A DNA stretch of 64,000 bases, from positions 124,001-188,000 of the forward strand of contig NZ_JAGIAW010000005.1 in the NCBI RefSeq assembly GCF_017744655.1, given 5' to 3'. Below are positions 23,841 through 32,756 of this stretch, in pieces; the first letter of the stretch is position 1, and every line of letters begins with the position of its first letter. The DNA comes from Devosia sp. Its GTDB lineage: Bacteria > Pseudomonadota > Alphaproteobacteria > Rhizobiales > Devosiaceae. The translations under genes and the position numbers were made by a program. Below the pieces are notes generated by a model. That model was given only the letters and a program-made list of their open reading frames with translations. It was not told the origin of the DNA and made no database searches.

Positions 23841-24197
23841 TTGGGCTTCAATTTTGCTACCTTCGCCCCCATCGGGCTCTTGATCGCCTCCAATATGTTC
23901 ATGACCTTCGCTTGGTATTGGCATCTGAAATACCATGGCATGGTGCTCTGGGCCGTGGTGCTGATCAGTTGGGGCGTCGCCTTCTTCGAATATTGGCTGG
24001 CGATCCCCGCCAACCGCATCGGCAGCGCCGTCTATTCGGCTGCCGAGCTGAAGACCATTCAGGAGGTCATCTCCCTCTCGGTCTTCGCGCTCTTTGCCGT
24101 CTTCTATCTCGGCGAAAAACTCACCTGGAACCACGCCATCGGCTTTGGCTTCATCGGCTTGGGCGCGCTCTTCATCTTCAAGGGACCATTGAAATAG
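23841..24197 (+). CDS. DMT-type small membrane protein, DUF486
   Basis: A 118-residue protein with four predicted membrane helices, matching the DUF486 family of the drug/metabolite transporter superfamily (half the size of a full DMT pump, so likely a dimer). Conserved FAWYWHLKYH, FFEYWLAIPANRIG and EKLTWNHAIGF. Translation appears to start at TTG with GGAG upstream. The gene ends one base before the stop codon of the convergent CobW gene. Confidence 0.85.
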   Translation: MGFNFATFAPIGLLIASNMFMTFAWYWHLKYHGMVLWAVVLISWGVAFFEYWLAIPANRIGSAVYSAAELKTIQEVISLSVFALFAVFYLGEKLTWNHAIGFGFIGLGALFIFKGPLK

Positions 24198-25394
24198 TCA
24201 GGACCACGCCGGAAACGGATCGGGCAACCGCGCCCAGGCATCCGGCACCATCGTCCGCGCGGGCACCAGACACGCATCGAGCCGCCGCCTGATCTCGGCT
24301 TCGCTCATCGGGTCGGTGCCGATGAACACCAGTTCCTGCCGCCGATCACCCCAGATGGCGTCGAGATAAGGCGCCATGGCATCGCGCCATTCCTTGTTAT
24401 CCGGCCAGCGCTGCGCGGGCACGGCCGCCCACCAATGGCCTCGGCGCTGCGTGCGCACCAACGCTCCCGCCTGGCTCAGTTCCCCAACGAAATGCGGCCG
24501 CGTCGCGAGCCAGAAGAAGCCCTTGGCCCGAATGACACCCGGCCAAGCCTCTTTCAGAAACCGGTCGAGCAGCAGCGGATTGAACGGCTGGCGTGCCCGA
24601 TAGACGAAGGAGCGCACCCCATATTCTTCGGTCTCGGGCACATGATCCTTGAAGCCATTCAACTCCTTGAACCAGAGCGGATTGCTCTCGGCCACCTCAA
24701 GGTTGAACAGCCCGGTATCGAGCACATCGCCCAGCGCCACGACGCCAAAATCCGTCTCGATAATCCGCACCCCAGGATTGAGCGCCTTGATAATGGTCCG
24801 CGCCGCCTGTCGGTCGCCTTCGGAGGCCGTCGAAATCTTGTTGAGCACGACCACATCGGCGAATTCGATCTGTTCCACCAGCAGATCAACCAGTGCCCGC
24901 TCATCGCCCTCCCCCGCCGTCTCGCCGCGATCCCTGAGAAAATCCGACGAGGCATAATCCTTAAGCAGGTTGGCGCAATCGACCACGGTCACCATGGTAT
25001 CGAGCCGCGTCAGGTCGGACAGAGAAAAGCCGCGCTCATCGCGAAAGTCGAACGTCGTCGCCACCGGCAACGGCTCGGAAATGCCGCTCGATTCGATCAG
25101 CAGATAATCAAACCGCCCTTCGCCCGCGAGCCGAGTCACCTCCGCAAGCAGATCGTCGCGCAGGGTGCAGCAGATGCAGCCATTGCTCATCTCGACCAGC
25201 GTTTCCTCGGTGCGGCTGAGATCGGCGCCGCCATCACGCACCAGCGCGGCATCGATATTGACCTCGCTCATGTCGTTGACGATGACCGCGACCTTGCGGC
25301 CTTCGCGATTGTTGAGGATGTGATTGAGCAGCGTCGTCTTGCCCGCGCCGAGAAAGCCGGACAGCACGGTGACGGGAAGTTTCTTGAGGGCCAT
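24198..25394 (-). CDS. CobW/COG0523 GTPase, ZigA-like zinc chaperone
   Basis: A 398-residue G3E-family GTPase. Walker A is [17 protein letters not shown]; the metal-binding CxCC motif is in [12 protein letters not shown], Walker B-like [11 protein letters not shown] and base-recognition NKI in VVLNKIS. The C-terminal CobW domain is present. In the zinc branch such proteins hand Zn to essential enzymes during starvation. Location next to AztD, ZnuABC and Zur supports that. A terminator-like hairpin separates it from aztD upstream, so it may have its own promoter or depend on read-through. Confidence 0.92.
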   Translation of the reverse strand: MALKKLPVTVLSGFLGAGKTTLLNHILNNREGRKVAVIVNDMSEVNIDAALVRDGGADLSRTEETLVEMSNGCICCTLRDDLLAEVTRLAGEGRFDYLLIESSGISEPLPVATTFDFRDERGFSLSDLTRLDTMVTVVDCANLLKDYASSDFLRDRGETAGEGDERALVDLLVEQIEFADVVVLNKISTASEGDRQAARTIIKALNPGVRIIETDFGVVALGDVLDTGLFNLEVAESNPLWFKELNGFKDHVPETEEYGVRSFVYRARQPFNPLLLDRFLKEAWPGVIRAKGFFWLATRPHFVGELSQAGALVRTQRRGHWWAAVPAQRWPDNKEWRDAMAPYLDAIWGDRRQELVFIGTDPMSEAEIRRRLDACLVPARTMVPDAWARLPDPFPAWS

Positions 25395-25416
25395 GGTCTC
25401 TATCCAGAATGAAAAT

Positions 25417-25444
25417 GCCCTGCCGCCGGGGGCGGCGGCAGGGC
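25417..25444 (-). terminator. Rho-independent terminator after aztD
   Basis: An 11-bp perfect stem (GCCCTGCCGCC with GGCGGCAGGGC) around six bases, followed on the minus strand by ATTTTCATTC. It begins 6 bases after the aztD stop and 22 bases before the CobW start codon. Confidence 0.72.
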
Positions 25445-25450
25445 TTGCGG

Positions 25451-26635
25451 TCAGTGCTGGCTGCCCGAGCCGCCAATGGCGACGATATTGTAGGGCGCGC
25501 CTTCGACCGCGATTTCACCCGCGAGGGCAAAATCAGCCACATCCACCAGATGCACCACACCCTTGAGCGGATCGGTCACCGCAACCTGGTCACCCGCCAC
25601 GGCAATCCGCGGCCGCGGCAGGCTCCATTCGCCATCCATCGAATAAGGTTCCGTCACCTTCACCGACTGGACCAACTCGCCGCTCACCACATCGAGCTGC
25701 CGCAGGAACCCGTCCTCGGTAAAAATGTAAGCGAACTTCGGCCGGACGGAGTCGGTGACGAAATGCACCCGCCGCGTCGGCAGATCGACCAGCCGATAGG
25801 GTGCAGCCTCGGCGGGATCGATGATCACCACCTTGTCTGCCCCATAATTGCCAAGGAAATACTGCATCCCCCGCCCGCCGATCAGCGTCGTGGTCTTGCC
25901 CTCCGGCAGGCCGGCATAATCGAGCTTGGTCACCTTCGGTTCGCCGGAACCCGAAACAACAAGCACCCCATCGCCGCAACCGACGATCAGCAGATTGCCC
26001 GAAGCGGCCTCGCCATGAAGATCTGGGCAGGCATGGGTTTCGCCCACAAGATTGCCCGCAGCATCAAGCACATTGAGCCCAACCCGCGGCTTCTTCTCGT
26101 CCTCGGCATTAGCCGTCGAAACCAGCGTGAAATCCCCCCACGGCACAGCCAGTCCATGATGCGGCGTGCCGCTGTCGAGCTGGCTCGCGGTAATCTTGCC
26201 CTCATCCGCCCATTCATGCGGGCTGAAGAGATCGATCTTGCCCGAACCGTCAAAGAACAGCGCGACCTTGCCACCATGCTCGACAAAATGCGCCGGCTTT
26301 TCGCCTGAGATCACCGCCTCGACGAGCGTCGGCTCCGAAACCTCGATATCGCCGTGATCGCCATGGTCCTCGATGGCAATGCCCGAGCGAATGGCCGAAA
26401 CCTGATTGGCCGCCCCCTGCACGGCAAACACCGCCTCGCCCGATGCACCCGCAACCAGCGACGCCGGCCCCTTCAGCGCAAATGTGCCCAGCGTATCCCC
26501 GCTGATGGCATCCAGTGCCGTCACCCTGCCCTCGGCATGATCGGCAACAAACAGCCGCCAGGCCGTGACATCATCGGCCAAAACCGGAGCCGTCAAAGCC
26601 GTGGCGAGCAGAAGGGAGGTAAAGATACGACGCAT
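25451..26635 (-). CDS. aztD: Periplasmic zinc metallochaperone AztD
   Basis: A 394-residue beta-propeller protein with signal peptide ([20 protein letters not shown]). His-rich segments [23 protein letters not shown] and CPDLHGEA fit zinc binding. AztD of Paracoccus passes zinc to the ABC-binding protein AztC; here the likely partner is the ZnuA protein encoded just upstream. I chose the ATG at 26635 (AAGGA upstream) since the signal peptide starts there. A Zur-like site is at 26654-26668, suggesting zinc control. It shares its strand with znuA, but a 21-bp-stem repeat lies between. Confidence 0.88.
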   Translation of the reverse strand: MRRIFTSLLLATALTAPVLADDVTAWRLFVADHAEGRVTALDAISGDTLGTFALKGPASLVAGASGEAVFAVQGAANQVSAIRSGIAIEDHGDHGDIEVSEPTLVEAVISGEKPAHFVEHGGKVALFFDGSGKIDLFSPHEWADEGKITASQLDSGTPHHGLAVPWGDFTLVSTANAEDEKKPRVGLNVLDAAGNLVGETHACPDLHGEAASGNLLIVGCGDGVLVVSGSGEPKVTKLDYAGLPEGKTTTLIGGRGMQYFLGNYGADKVVIIDPAEAAPYRLVDLPTRRVHFVTDSVRPKFAYIFTEDGFLRQLDVVSGELVQSVKVTEPYSMDGEWSLPRPRIAVAGDQVAVTDPLKGVVHLVDVADFALAGEIAVEGAPYNIVAIGGSGSQH

Positions 26636-26653
26636 CTCTTGGTCCTTTTGGTA

Positions 26654-26668
26654 TGTTAGAACGTTACA
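26654..26668. promoter_or_regulatory. Zur-box-like site before aztD
   Basis: TGTTAGAACGTTACA; on the minus strand it aligns with the znu site TGTTATGCTATAACG at 10 of 15 positions. It overlaps a separate dyad TACATT-TG-AATGTA at 26665-26678. It is 19 bp before the aztD start codon. Confidence 0.5.
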
Positions 26669-26695
26669 TTTGAATGTATGAATCGAGCGCGGGAT

Positions 26696-26742
26696 CACCC
26701 CCTCCCAGCCTCCCCCATCAAGGGGGAGGCTGGGAGGGGGTG
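26696..26742. repeat. Palindromic repeat, family A, perfect 21-bp stem
   Basis: Arms 26696-26716 and 26722-26742 pair at all 21 positions around ATCAA. Same unit as in 9089-9231. It is between znuA and aztD on the minus strand and may act as a transcription stop or an mRNA stabiliser. Confidence 0.8.
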
Positions 26743-26755
26743 TTTGGCTTGCTCC

Positions 26756-27691
26756 CTAGCCCAGGCAGTCCACCAGCCCAGCGGCGAGGCCGCGCAGCAG
26801 GTCGCCATAGAGCGCAGGGCCTTCAGTCAAAGCGCTTCCCTCGGGATCGAGCACACCGGCCTTGGCCTCGGTGCCCTCAACGATCGTGCTGACGATGGCC
26901 GGTTCGAAATTGGGCTCGGCAAACACACAGGTCGCGCCCAGTTCACTCACCTTGGTGCGGAGCTGGTCGACACGCGCCGCACCCGGCAGCACCTCGGGCG
27001 AAACGGTCACCGTACCGGCAACTTCGAGCCCAAAGCGCTTCTCAAAATACTGATAGGCGTCGTGGAAAACGACAAAGGGCTTGTCCTTCACGCCGACCAG
27101 CGTTGCTGCAACTTCGGTTTCGAGCGCGCCAAGCGAAGCAATCTCAGCCTCGGCATTGGCCTGATAGGTAGCCGCATTGTCCGGATCGGCCTTGCTCAAC
27201 ACCTCAGCAATATTGCCGACCATCAGCTTGGCATTTTCCGGATCGAGCCAGAAATGCATGTCGCCTTCTTCATGCTCATGGTCATGCGCCGCTTCCTCGT
27301 GCCCATGATCCTCGTCGCCATGCGAATGCGGCTCAAAGGCGCCACCCTCGCGCAGCGGCAAAAGTTCGATTCCCGGCGAATCTGCCAGTTCCACCGTCTC
27401 CGCCTTGGTCGACAGCGTTTCGAGCGCGTCGCCCAAGAACAGTTCCAGCCCATGCCCGGTCCAAAACACGATATCGGCATTTTCGAGCGCCGCAGCATCC
27501 GAGGGCCTCAGCGAATAGGTATGCGGCGAAGCCGCGCCCTTGACGATCAGGCTGGGCTCGTCCACCCCGGCCATCACGGCCGCAACCAGCGAATGCACAG
27601 GTTTTGTCGAAGCCACGACATTGGGCGCCGCCATGGCCGTGCCGGTCAGCAACAGGCCTGCGAGTGTGGCGAAAGGGATCAGCCGGTTCAT
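26756..27691 (-). CDS. znuA: Zinc ABC transporter substrate-binding protein ZnuA
   Basis: A 311-residue cluster A-I periplasmic binding protein. Signal peptide MNRLIPFATLAGLLLTGTAMA. Zinc ligands are likely His in STKPVHSLV, PHTYSLRPSD and FHDAYQYF, plus the acidic C-terminal site. Between strands there is the His/Glu/Asp loop typical of zinc (not manganese) proteins, from about residue 123 to 147 (HSHGDEDHGHEEAAHDHEHE). AGAGGTG precedes the ATG at 27691. It diverges from znuC across two Zur boxes. Confidence 0.93.
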   Translation of the reverse strand: MNRLIPFATLAGLLLTGTAMAAPNVVASTKPVHSLVAAVMAGVDEPSLIVKGAASPHTYSLRPSDAAALENADIVFWTGHGLELFLGDALETLSTKAETVELADSPGIELLPLREGGAFEPHSHGDEDHGHEEAAHDHEHEEGDMHFWLDPENAKLMVGNIAEVLSKADPDNAATYQANAEAEIASLGALETEVAATLVGVKDKPFVVFHDAYQYFEKRFGLEVAGTVTVSPEVLPGAARVDQLRTKVSELGATCVFAEPNFEPAIVSTIVEGTEAKAGVLDPEGSALTEGPALYGDLLRGLAAGLVDCLG

Positions 27692-27729
27692 ATGGGCACC
27701 TCTTGTCGGCAGCATACCGCGAACGATAT

Positions 27730-27742
27730 GTTATGTTATTAC
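27730..27742. promoter_or_regulatory. Zur box 1
   Basis: GTTATGTTATTAC, a near-palindrome with arms GTTAT/ATTAC, 39 bp from the znuA start. Together with box 2, 25 bp away, it covers the shared promoter region. Confidence 0.7.
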
Positions 27743-27754
27743 GCTTGCGGCAGT

Positions 27755-27767
27755 GTTATGCTATAAC
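27755..27767. promoter_or_regulatory. Zur box 2
   Basis: GTTAT-GCT-ATAAC, a perfect dyad close to the alphaproteobacterial Zur consensus (TGTTATNNTATAACA-like). It lies 38 bp before the znuC start chosen here. Confidence 0.8.
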
Positions 27768-27804
27768 GTAAATGACAGCGTCAAGTGCACTTGTGGAAAC
27801 ATTC

Positions 27805-28626
27805 ATGGACATGCGCATGAAGGGCGAAACGCTCATCACGCTCACCAATGCCGGTGTGAAAAGCGGCGGCCGCGTCCTCGTCGAAGGCGTCGACCTCTCC
27901 ATCGCGCGCGGCGAAATCGTCACGCTCATCGGCCCCAATGGCTCGGGCAAATCGACCACCGCCAAGATGGCGACGGGCGTGCTGAAACCGTCCACTGGCA
28001 CGGTATCGCGAAAACCCGGCCTCAAGATCGGCTATGTGCCGCAAAAGCTCAGCATCGACTGGACGCTCCCGCTGACGGTCGAGCGCCTGATGACGCTGAC
28101 CGGCCGTTTCTCCCGCCTCGAAATCGAAAACGCCCTCGCCGCCGTCGGCGCCGGCCGCTTGCTGCACGCCGCCGTGCAGGAACTCTCCGGCGGCGAATTC
28201 CAGCGCGTGCTCTTTGCCCGCGCCATGATCCGCAAGCCCGATCTGCTGGTTCTCGATGAGCCAGTACAGGGCGTCGATTTCTCCGGCGAAGTTGCGCTTT
28301 ACGAACTCGTTCGCCAGATTCGCGACACGACCCAGGCCGGCATCCTGATGATCAGCCACGATCTCCACGTCGTCATGGCCGAGACAGACACGGTCATCTG
28401 CCTCAACGGCCATGTCTGCTGCCGCGGCACGCCCGCCGCGGTGAAACGCAGCCCCGAATATCTCGCCCTCTTCGGCGCCCGCGCCGCTGACACGCTCGCC
28501 ATCTACGAGCACCATCACGACCACGAACACCACGACGATGGATGCCTGGTGGGCAAACACGGCGAGCACGAGCATCCGCACGGCCATGTGCACCACGATC
28601 ACTCGGAGCACGACCATGCTCGGTGA
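27805..28626 (+). CDS. znuC: Zinc ABC transporter ATP-binding protein ZnuC
   Basis: A 273-residue ATPase. Walker A GPNGSGKST, signature LSGGEFQRV, Walker B LLVLDEPVQGVDF and switch His ISHDLHVV are intact. The C-terminus is a His/Asp-rich tail of about 35 residues (EHHHDHEHHDDG, HEHPHGHVHHDHSEHDH), common in zinc-transport ATPases. Start uncertain: ATGs at 27772, 27805, 27811 and 27817 are in frame; 27772 touches the Zur box, and GGAA lies before 27805. It overlaps znuB by 11 bp. Confidence 0.93.
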   Translation: MDMRMKGETLITLTNAGVKSGGRVLVEGVDLSIARGEIVTLIGPNGSGKSTTAKMATGVLKPSTGTVSRKPGLKIGYVPQKLSIDWTLPLTVERLMTLTGRFSRLEIENALAAVGAGRLLHAAVQELSGGEFQRVLFARAMIRKPDLLVLDEPVQGVDFSGEVALYELVRQIRDTTQAGILMISHDLHVVMAETDTVICLNGHVCCRGTPAAVKRSPEYLALFGARAADTLAIYEHHHDHEHHDDGCLVGKHGEHEHPHGHVHHDHSEHDHAR

Positions 28627-29434
28627 TTTCTTCTCCCGCGCCCTCGTCGCCGGCGTCGGCCTTGCCGCCGTCACAGGGCCGCTCGGCTGCTTCGTCGTCT
28701 GGCGCCGCATGGCCTATTTCGGCGACACCATGGCCCATTCGGCCCTGCTGGGCGTCGCCATATCGATCCTGCTCTCGATCAACATGACCCTCGGCGTCTT
28801 CGCCGTCGCTGCCCTCGTCGCCGGTGCCCTCCTGTTGCTCCAGCGTCAGAACACGCTCTCCACCGACGCCCTCCTCGGCATCCTCAGCCATTCCTCCCTC
28901 GCCGTCGGCCTCGTGCTCGTGGGTTTCCTCACCCAGGTCCGCATCGACCTTATGGGCTTCCTCTTCGGCGATATCCTCGCCGTCTCCATGGAGGACATTT
29001 ACATCATCTATGGCGGCGGCATCGCCATCCTCGCCATTCTAGCGATCAACTGGCGCCCGCTGCTCGCCGCCACGGTCAGCCCCGAACTCGCCGAAGCCGA
29101 AGGCCTAAAGCCCGAAGTTAGCCGCATCCTCCTCATGCTGCTCATGGCTTCCGTGATCGCCATTGCCATGAAGCTCGTCGGCGTCCTCTTGATCACTTCG
29201 CTGCTCATCATCCCCGCCGCGACCGCCCGCCGTCTCAGCGCCACGCCAGAAATCATGGCGCTCGTCGCAGCAGTTCTCGGTGCAGCATCGGTTGTCGCCG
29301 GCTTGTACGGCTCGCTCACCTGGGATACCGCTTCGGGACCGTCCATTGTCGTCGCGGCGCTGCTGATATTCCTCGTTTCGCTGACGGTACCGACCGCAAG
29401 ATTGTTCGGCAGGAGAGAGAGCCATGGCGCATAG
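28616..29434 (+). CDS. znuB: Zinc ABC transporter permease ZnuB
   Basis: A 272-residue membrane protein of the ABC-3 family with about eight helices. Conserved GCFVVWRRMAYFGDTMAHSALLG near the N-terminus and the coupling region VSPELAEAEGLKP are typical. The ATG at 28616 is inside the end of znuC with CGGAG upstream, and the gene overlaps zur by 11 bp, so all three are one operon. Confidence 0.94.
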   Translation: MLGDFFSRALVAGVGLAAVTGPLGCFVVWRRMAYFGDTMAHSALLGVAISILLSINMTLGVFAVAALVAGALLLLQRQNTLSTDALLGILSHSSLAVGLVLVGFLTQVRIDLMGFLFGDILAVSMEDIYIIYGGGIAILAILAINWRPLLAATVSPELAEAEGLKPEVSRILLMLLMASVIAIAMKLVGVLLITSLLIIPAATARRLSATPEIMALVAAVLGAASVVAGLYGSLTWDTASGPSIVVAALLIFLVSLTVPTARLFGRRESHGA

Positions 29435-29840
29435 TCACGACATTCCGACGGATCTCACCCGCAATCAGGAACTGGTGCTGGGCACATTGACGGCCTCCGC
29501 CGGCCCCCTCAGCGCCTACGACATCCTCGACAAGCTGCGCGGCGACGGCCTTCGCGCTCCCCTCCAGGTCTATCGCGCACTCGACAAACTGGTCGATCGC
29601 GGCCTCGCCCACCGGCTTGAATCGCTCAACGCCTTCGTCGCCTGCGCCGACATGCATTGCCACCGCAAGGGCCTCATCGCCTTCGCCATCTGCGAAAGCT
29701 GCGGCAAGGTCGATGAATTCGCCGATGAAGTGATCGAGGAGCGTCTGGGCACCTGGGCCCGCACCGGCGGCTTCAAGGTGGAACGCACCACCATGGAAAT
29801 CCGCGGCCGCTGCGCCGATTGCCTCGCGAAGGCGGCCTAA
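29424..29840 (+). CDS. zur: Zinc uptake regulator Zur (Fur family)
   Basis: A 138-residue Fur-family repressor. Winged-helix segment PLSAYDILDKLRGDG and VYRALDKLVDRGLAHRLESL; metal sites in CADMHCHRKG, and structural-zinc cysteines in CESCG and CADCL. Zinc-bound Zur represses uptake genes; the boxes at 27730-27767 are the expected targets, giving negative feedback on its own operon. GGAGAGAGAG lies before the ATG. Its stop overlaps that of the convergent GFA gene (CTAA). Confidence 0.93.
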   Translation: MAHSHDIPTDLTRNQELVLGTLTASAGPLSAYDILDKLRGDGLRAPLQVYRALDKLVDRGLAHRLESLNAFVACADMHCHRKGLIAFAICESCGKVDEFADEVIEERLGTWARTGGFKVERTTMEIRGRCADCLAKAA

Positions 29841-30214
29841 GGGTCCTGCCGCGCCATCGGCATGCCGGCAATCACCGGCAGCCAGTGCTCGCGTCTGATG
29901 CACCAGCCTTCAACCAGCGGCCTGATGCCGTTCGGCGCATCATCGAGCGTGCCGAGGTAAATCTCCCCGCCCGTCTCGTCATAGGCAAAGAGCCGCGAGC
30001 CACATTTGGGGCAGAATGAGCGCCCCTCATAAGTGGCAATCTCGCCGGTAAAACTGAAGCGATCGCTTGGCCAGTCGGCATAGGCGAGGAATGAGCTGCC
30101 GGTCACCTTGCGGCAGTCACCGCAATGGCACAGCCCCGATTTCATCGGCGCGCCACGCACTTCATAGCGCACCGCGCCGCAAAGGCAGCCGCCAGTCCTG
30201 ATCTCGTCTGTCAT
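29837..30214 (-). CDS. GFA/CENP-V family protein
   Basis: A 125-residue zinc protein of the glutathione-dependent formaldehyde-activating (GFA) family. Zinc cysteines: GGCLCGAVRYE, CHCGDCRKVTGS and FCPKCGSRLF. The family name does not prove formaldehyde activity; many members have unknown substrates. ATG at 30214 with GGAG 7 bases upstream. Confidence 0.9.
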   Translation of the reverse strand: MTDEIRTGGCLCGAVRYEVRGAPMKSGLCHCGDCRKVTGSSFLAYADWPSDRFSFTGEIATYEGRSFCPKCGSRLFAYDETGGEIYLGTLDDAPNGIRPLVEGWCIRREHWLPVIAGMPMARQDP

Positions 30215-30262
30215 CACGCATCTCCATGTACTGGAGGCAGAATTGACGAGATGCCGGAAGGT

Positions 30263-30829
30263 TCAGCCGCCCGTGCCGGAAAAGGTCAGAAAACGTACTG
30301 CGGCCGCGCCATATTCGCGCTCGTCGTCCAGTTCAAAACCTGCTGGCACCGTCACCGGCACGTCGACGCTTTCTTCCCAGACCAGCGTCGCGCCTGGCTT
30401 CAGCCAGCCATTGCCGGCCAGCTCTGCCAGAGCCTTTTCGCCAAGCCCCTGCGCATAGGGCGGGTCGAGAAAAACCAGATCGAATTGCCCAAATGTGCCC
30501 GGCGTGCCGAGACCAGTCGCGTCACGACGCAGCAGTTTCGTAATTCCCGCCACGCCAAAAGCCTGGATATGGTCGCGGATCAGCCCGCGCGACTCCGCAC
30601 CCACATCGACAAAGGTTACATGGGACGCACCGCGCGACAGCGCTTCAAGTCCCAGCGCCCCCGTGCCGGCAAAGAGGTCAAGCACGCGCTTGCCTTCCAG
30701 CACCGGCCCGAGCCGTGACCCCAGGATATTGAACATGCTTTCGCGCACGCGGTCCGCTGTCGGGCGAATGGAATCGTCCGACGGCGAATTGAGCTGCTTG
30801 CCGCGAAATTTGCCGGCGACAATCCGCAT
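30263..30829 (-). CDS. rsmD: 16S rRNA (guanine966-N2)-methyltransferase RsmD
   Basis: A 188-residue SAM-dependent methyltransferase. N-terminus MRIVAGKFRGKQL, SAM motif VLDLFAGTGALGLEALSRGA and catalytic FLDPPYAQG are diagnostic. It starts 3 bp after the stop of rluB, so the two rRNA-modifying genes are co-transcribed, as in many alphaproteobacteria. Confidence 0.95.
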   Translation of the reverse strand: MRIVAGKFRGKQLNSPSDDSIRPTADRVRESMFNILGSRLGPVLEGKRVLDLFAGTGALGLEALSRGASHVTFVDVGAESRGLIRDHIQAFGVAGITKLLRRDATGLGTPGTFGQFDLVFLDPPYAQGLGEKALAELAGNGWLKPGATLVWEESVDVPVTVPAGFELDDEREYGAAAVRFLTFSGTGG

Positions 30830-30832
30830 GGT

Positions 30833-32698
30833 TTAGCCGCGCGGCTTGCGCGGACCGGAGGGACGGCCGCCCTCCGGGCGTCCACCGGGACGACCAGCGC
30901 CGCCGGGCTTGCCGCCGAACGGTTTGCCACCAGCAGGGCGGCCGCCTGTGGGGCGCGCACCACCGGGACGGCCACCCTGCGGGCGGCCCTGGCCCGGACG
31001 ATCGCCGCGCGGCGGCCGGCCGTCGTCAAATCCGCGCTGCGGACGATCCGAACGCGGACCACGCGCGGGCTTGTCACCATAGGAACGTGCCGGACGCTCG
31101 TCACCGCCACGAGCGGGACGGTCACCGAAGCTGCGACCCGGCTTGTCGCCAAACGGACGGGTCGGGCGCTCACCACCGCCACGGGCAGGACGATCGCCGA
31201 AGCTGCGGCCCGGCTTGTCGCCAAACGGACGAGACGGACGCTCACCGGCGCCACGAGCGGGACGATCATTGAATGGGCGATCACCACCGCGTGCCGGACG
31301 GTCGCCGAAACTGCGGGCCGGCTTGTCGCCAAAACCGCGCTGCGGGCGCTCACCGCCACCACGACGTTCGTCATCGCGACGCGCCGGGCGATCGCTGAAG
31401 CCACGCGCCGGACGCTCATTGCCATCCGGACGACCGCCGCGCTGCGGTCGATCCCCATAGGACTTTTCGCCATAGGGTTTCTTGTCGCCGAACGATGGGC
31501 GCGCACCATAAGGCTTTTTGTCGCCAAACGAGGGACGATCACCATACGGCTTCTTGTCCCCGTAGGACTTCTTATCGCCGTAGGGCTTTTTGTCGCCAAA
31601 CGACTTGCGGTCACCCGCGGGACGATCGGCACGATCGGGCTTGGGCGCGCGGATCGGCGGCCGGCCGTAATTGCTTGCCGGCTGGTCATCGGGGTCAATG
31701 CGCCCACGGCCGGGACGGACCGGGCCCTTGGGTTCATATTCTTCCGGCGCGCGGCCATCGTCGTCGAAGTGAATGCGACGCGGCCGTACCGGACGGTCAT
31801 CGTCGCGGAACGAGCGGCGGTCATTGGAGCCGCCGCGAGAATCAAAGCGGCCACCACCACGCGACCCACGGCTACGCGGCGATTCGCTGCTCGGCTGTGG
31901 CGGCGGGAACAGACCCTCGGGCATTTCGCTGTCGAAATCGACACCGGCAGCCTCGGCCAGCTTCTTGCCAAGCTGGTCCTTGAGCATCTTGGCCTTCACC
32001 ACCTCGATCTGGCCTTCCGCCAGGTCGCCGAGCTGGAATGGACCATAGGACACGCGGATCAGGCGGTTGACCTCGAGACCAAGCGCGCCGAGCACATTCT
32101 TGACTTCGCGGTTCTTGCCTTCGCGCAGACCGACGACGATCCAGACATTGTGCCCCTGCTCGCGCTCGAGCGTGGCTTCGATGGGGCCATAATTGATGCC
32201 TTCCACCGTGATGCCGTCCTTGAGCGCATCGAGCTGCGCCTGGGTCACAAAACCATAAGCACGAACCCGATAGCGACGCAGCCAGCCCGTGGACGGCAGT
32301 TCCAACACGCGCTTCAGCCCACCATCATTGGTGAGCAGCAGCAGGCCTTCGGTATTGATATCAAGTCGACCCACGGTGACGACTCGCGGCAGGCCCTGCT
32401 CTTCGAGCGCCTCGAAGATCGTCGGGCGGCCTTCCGGGTCCTTCTCGGTGACCACTAGGCCGGCGGGCTTGTGGTAGAGCCAGATGCGGGTGCCCTGGCG
32501 TTCCGCAAGGGGCTTGCCATCGACGGTGATCTTGTCGCGGCTCGTCACGTTGAAGGCGGGGGTGATGACCTTCTTGCCATTGACCGTGACGCGGCCGGCG
32601 GCGATCCAGCCTTCGGCATCGCGGCGGGAGCAGAGGCCGGCGCGGGCCATGACCTTGGCGAGACGATCAGCGGTTTCGGGTTTTGGTGTGTCGCTCAT
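30833..32698 (-). CDS. rluB: RluB/RsuA-type rRNA pseudouridine synthase with long Arg/Gly-rich tail
   Basis: A 621-residue protein, about twice the usual length. Residues 1-250 are the enzyme: S4 domain (ADRLAKVMARAGLCSRRDAE) and RsuA core with catalytic Asp113 in GRLDINTEGLLLLTND, expected to modify 23S rRNA. Residues about 265-621 are a low-complexity basic tail made of units such as SFGDKKPYGDK and RPFGDKPGRSFGDRPARGGG, with part of it repeating every 24 residues (72 bp). Such RGG-like tails are associated with RNA binding. The DNA is still in frame and free of stops throughout, so the tail is selected. Confidence 0.92.
   Translation of the reverse strand: MSDTPKPETADRLAKVMARAGLCSRRDAEGWIAAGRVTVNGKKVITPAFNVTSRDKITVDGKPLAERQGTRIWLYHKPAGLVVTEKDPEGRPTIFEALEEQGLPRVVTVGRLDINTEGLLLLTNDGGLKRVLELPSTGWLRRYRVRAYGFVTQAQLDALKDGITVEGINYGPIEATLEREQGHNVWIVVGLREGKNREVKNVLGALGLEVNRLIRVSYGPFQLGDLAEGQIEVVKAKMLKDQLGKKLAEAAGVDFDSEMPEGLFPPPQPSSESPRSRGSRGGGRFDSRGGSNDRRSFRDDDRPVRPRRIHFDDDGRAPEEYEPKGPVRPGRGRIDPDDQPASNYGRPPIRAPKPDRADRPAGDRKSFGDKKPYGDKKSYGDKKPYGDRPSFGDKKPYGARPSFGDKKPYGEKSYGDRPQRGGRPDGNERPARGFSDRPARRDDERRGGGERPQRGFGDKPARSFGDRPARGGDRPFNDRPARGAGERPSRPFGDKPGRSFGDRPARGGGERPTRPFGDKPGRSFGDRPARGGDERPARSYGDKPARGPRSDRPQRGFDDGRPPRGDRPGQGRPQGGRPGGARPTGGRPAGGKPFGGKPGGAGRPGGRPEGGRPSGPRKPRG
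30836..31906 (-). repeat. Internal tandem repeats encoding the RluB tail
   Basis: Low-complexity coding DNA with a 72-bp period: the same segment recurs at 31127 and 31199, and again 108 bp (72 plus 36) later at 31307. A second set near 31440-31620 encodes repeated FGDKKPYG units. Prone to length change by slippage or recombination. Confidence 0.75.
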
Positions 32699-32756
32699 GC
32701 GAACAGGACTTCCATGTCATGCGGGACCCGGATTGGGCGGCGCGGAGAAAGCGAAA

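Noticed and set aside
31080..31640. Possible CRISPR-like array from spaced repeats
   Set aside because: The repeats are coding, vary in unit size (36 and 72 bp) and keep the RluB frame; there are no unique spacers and no cas genes.
30616..31971. A 451-codon frame in another phase through rluB tail and rsmD
   Set aside because: Low-complexity Arg/Ala/Val product created by the repeats; both true genes are clear in their frames.
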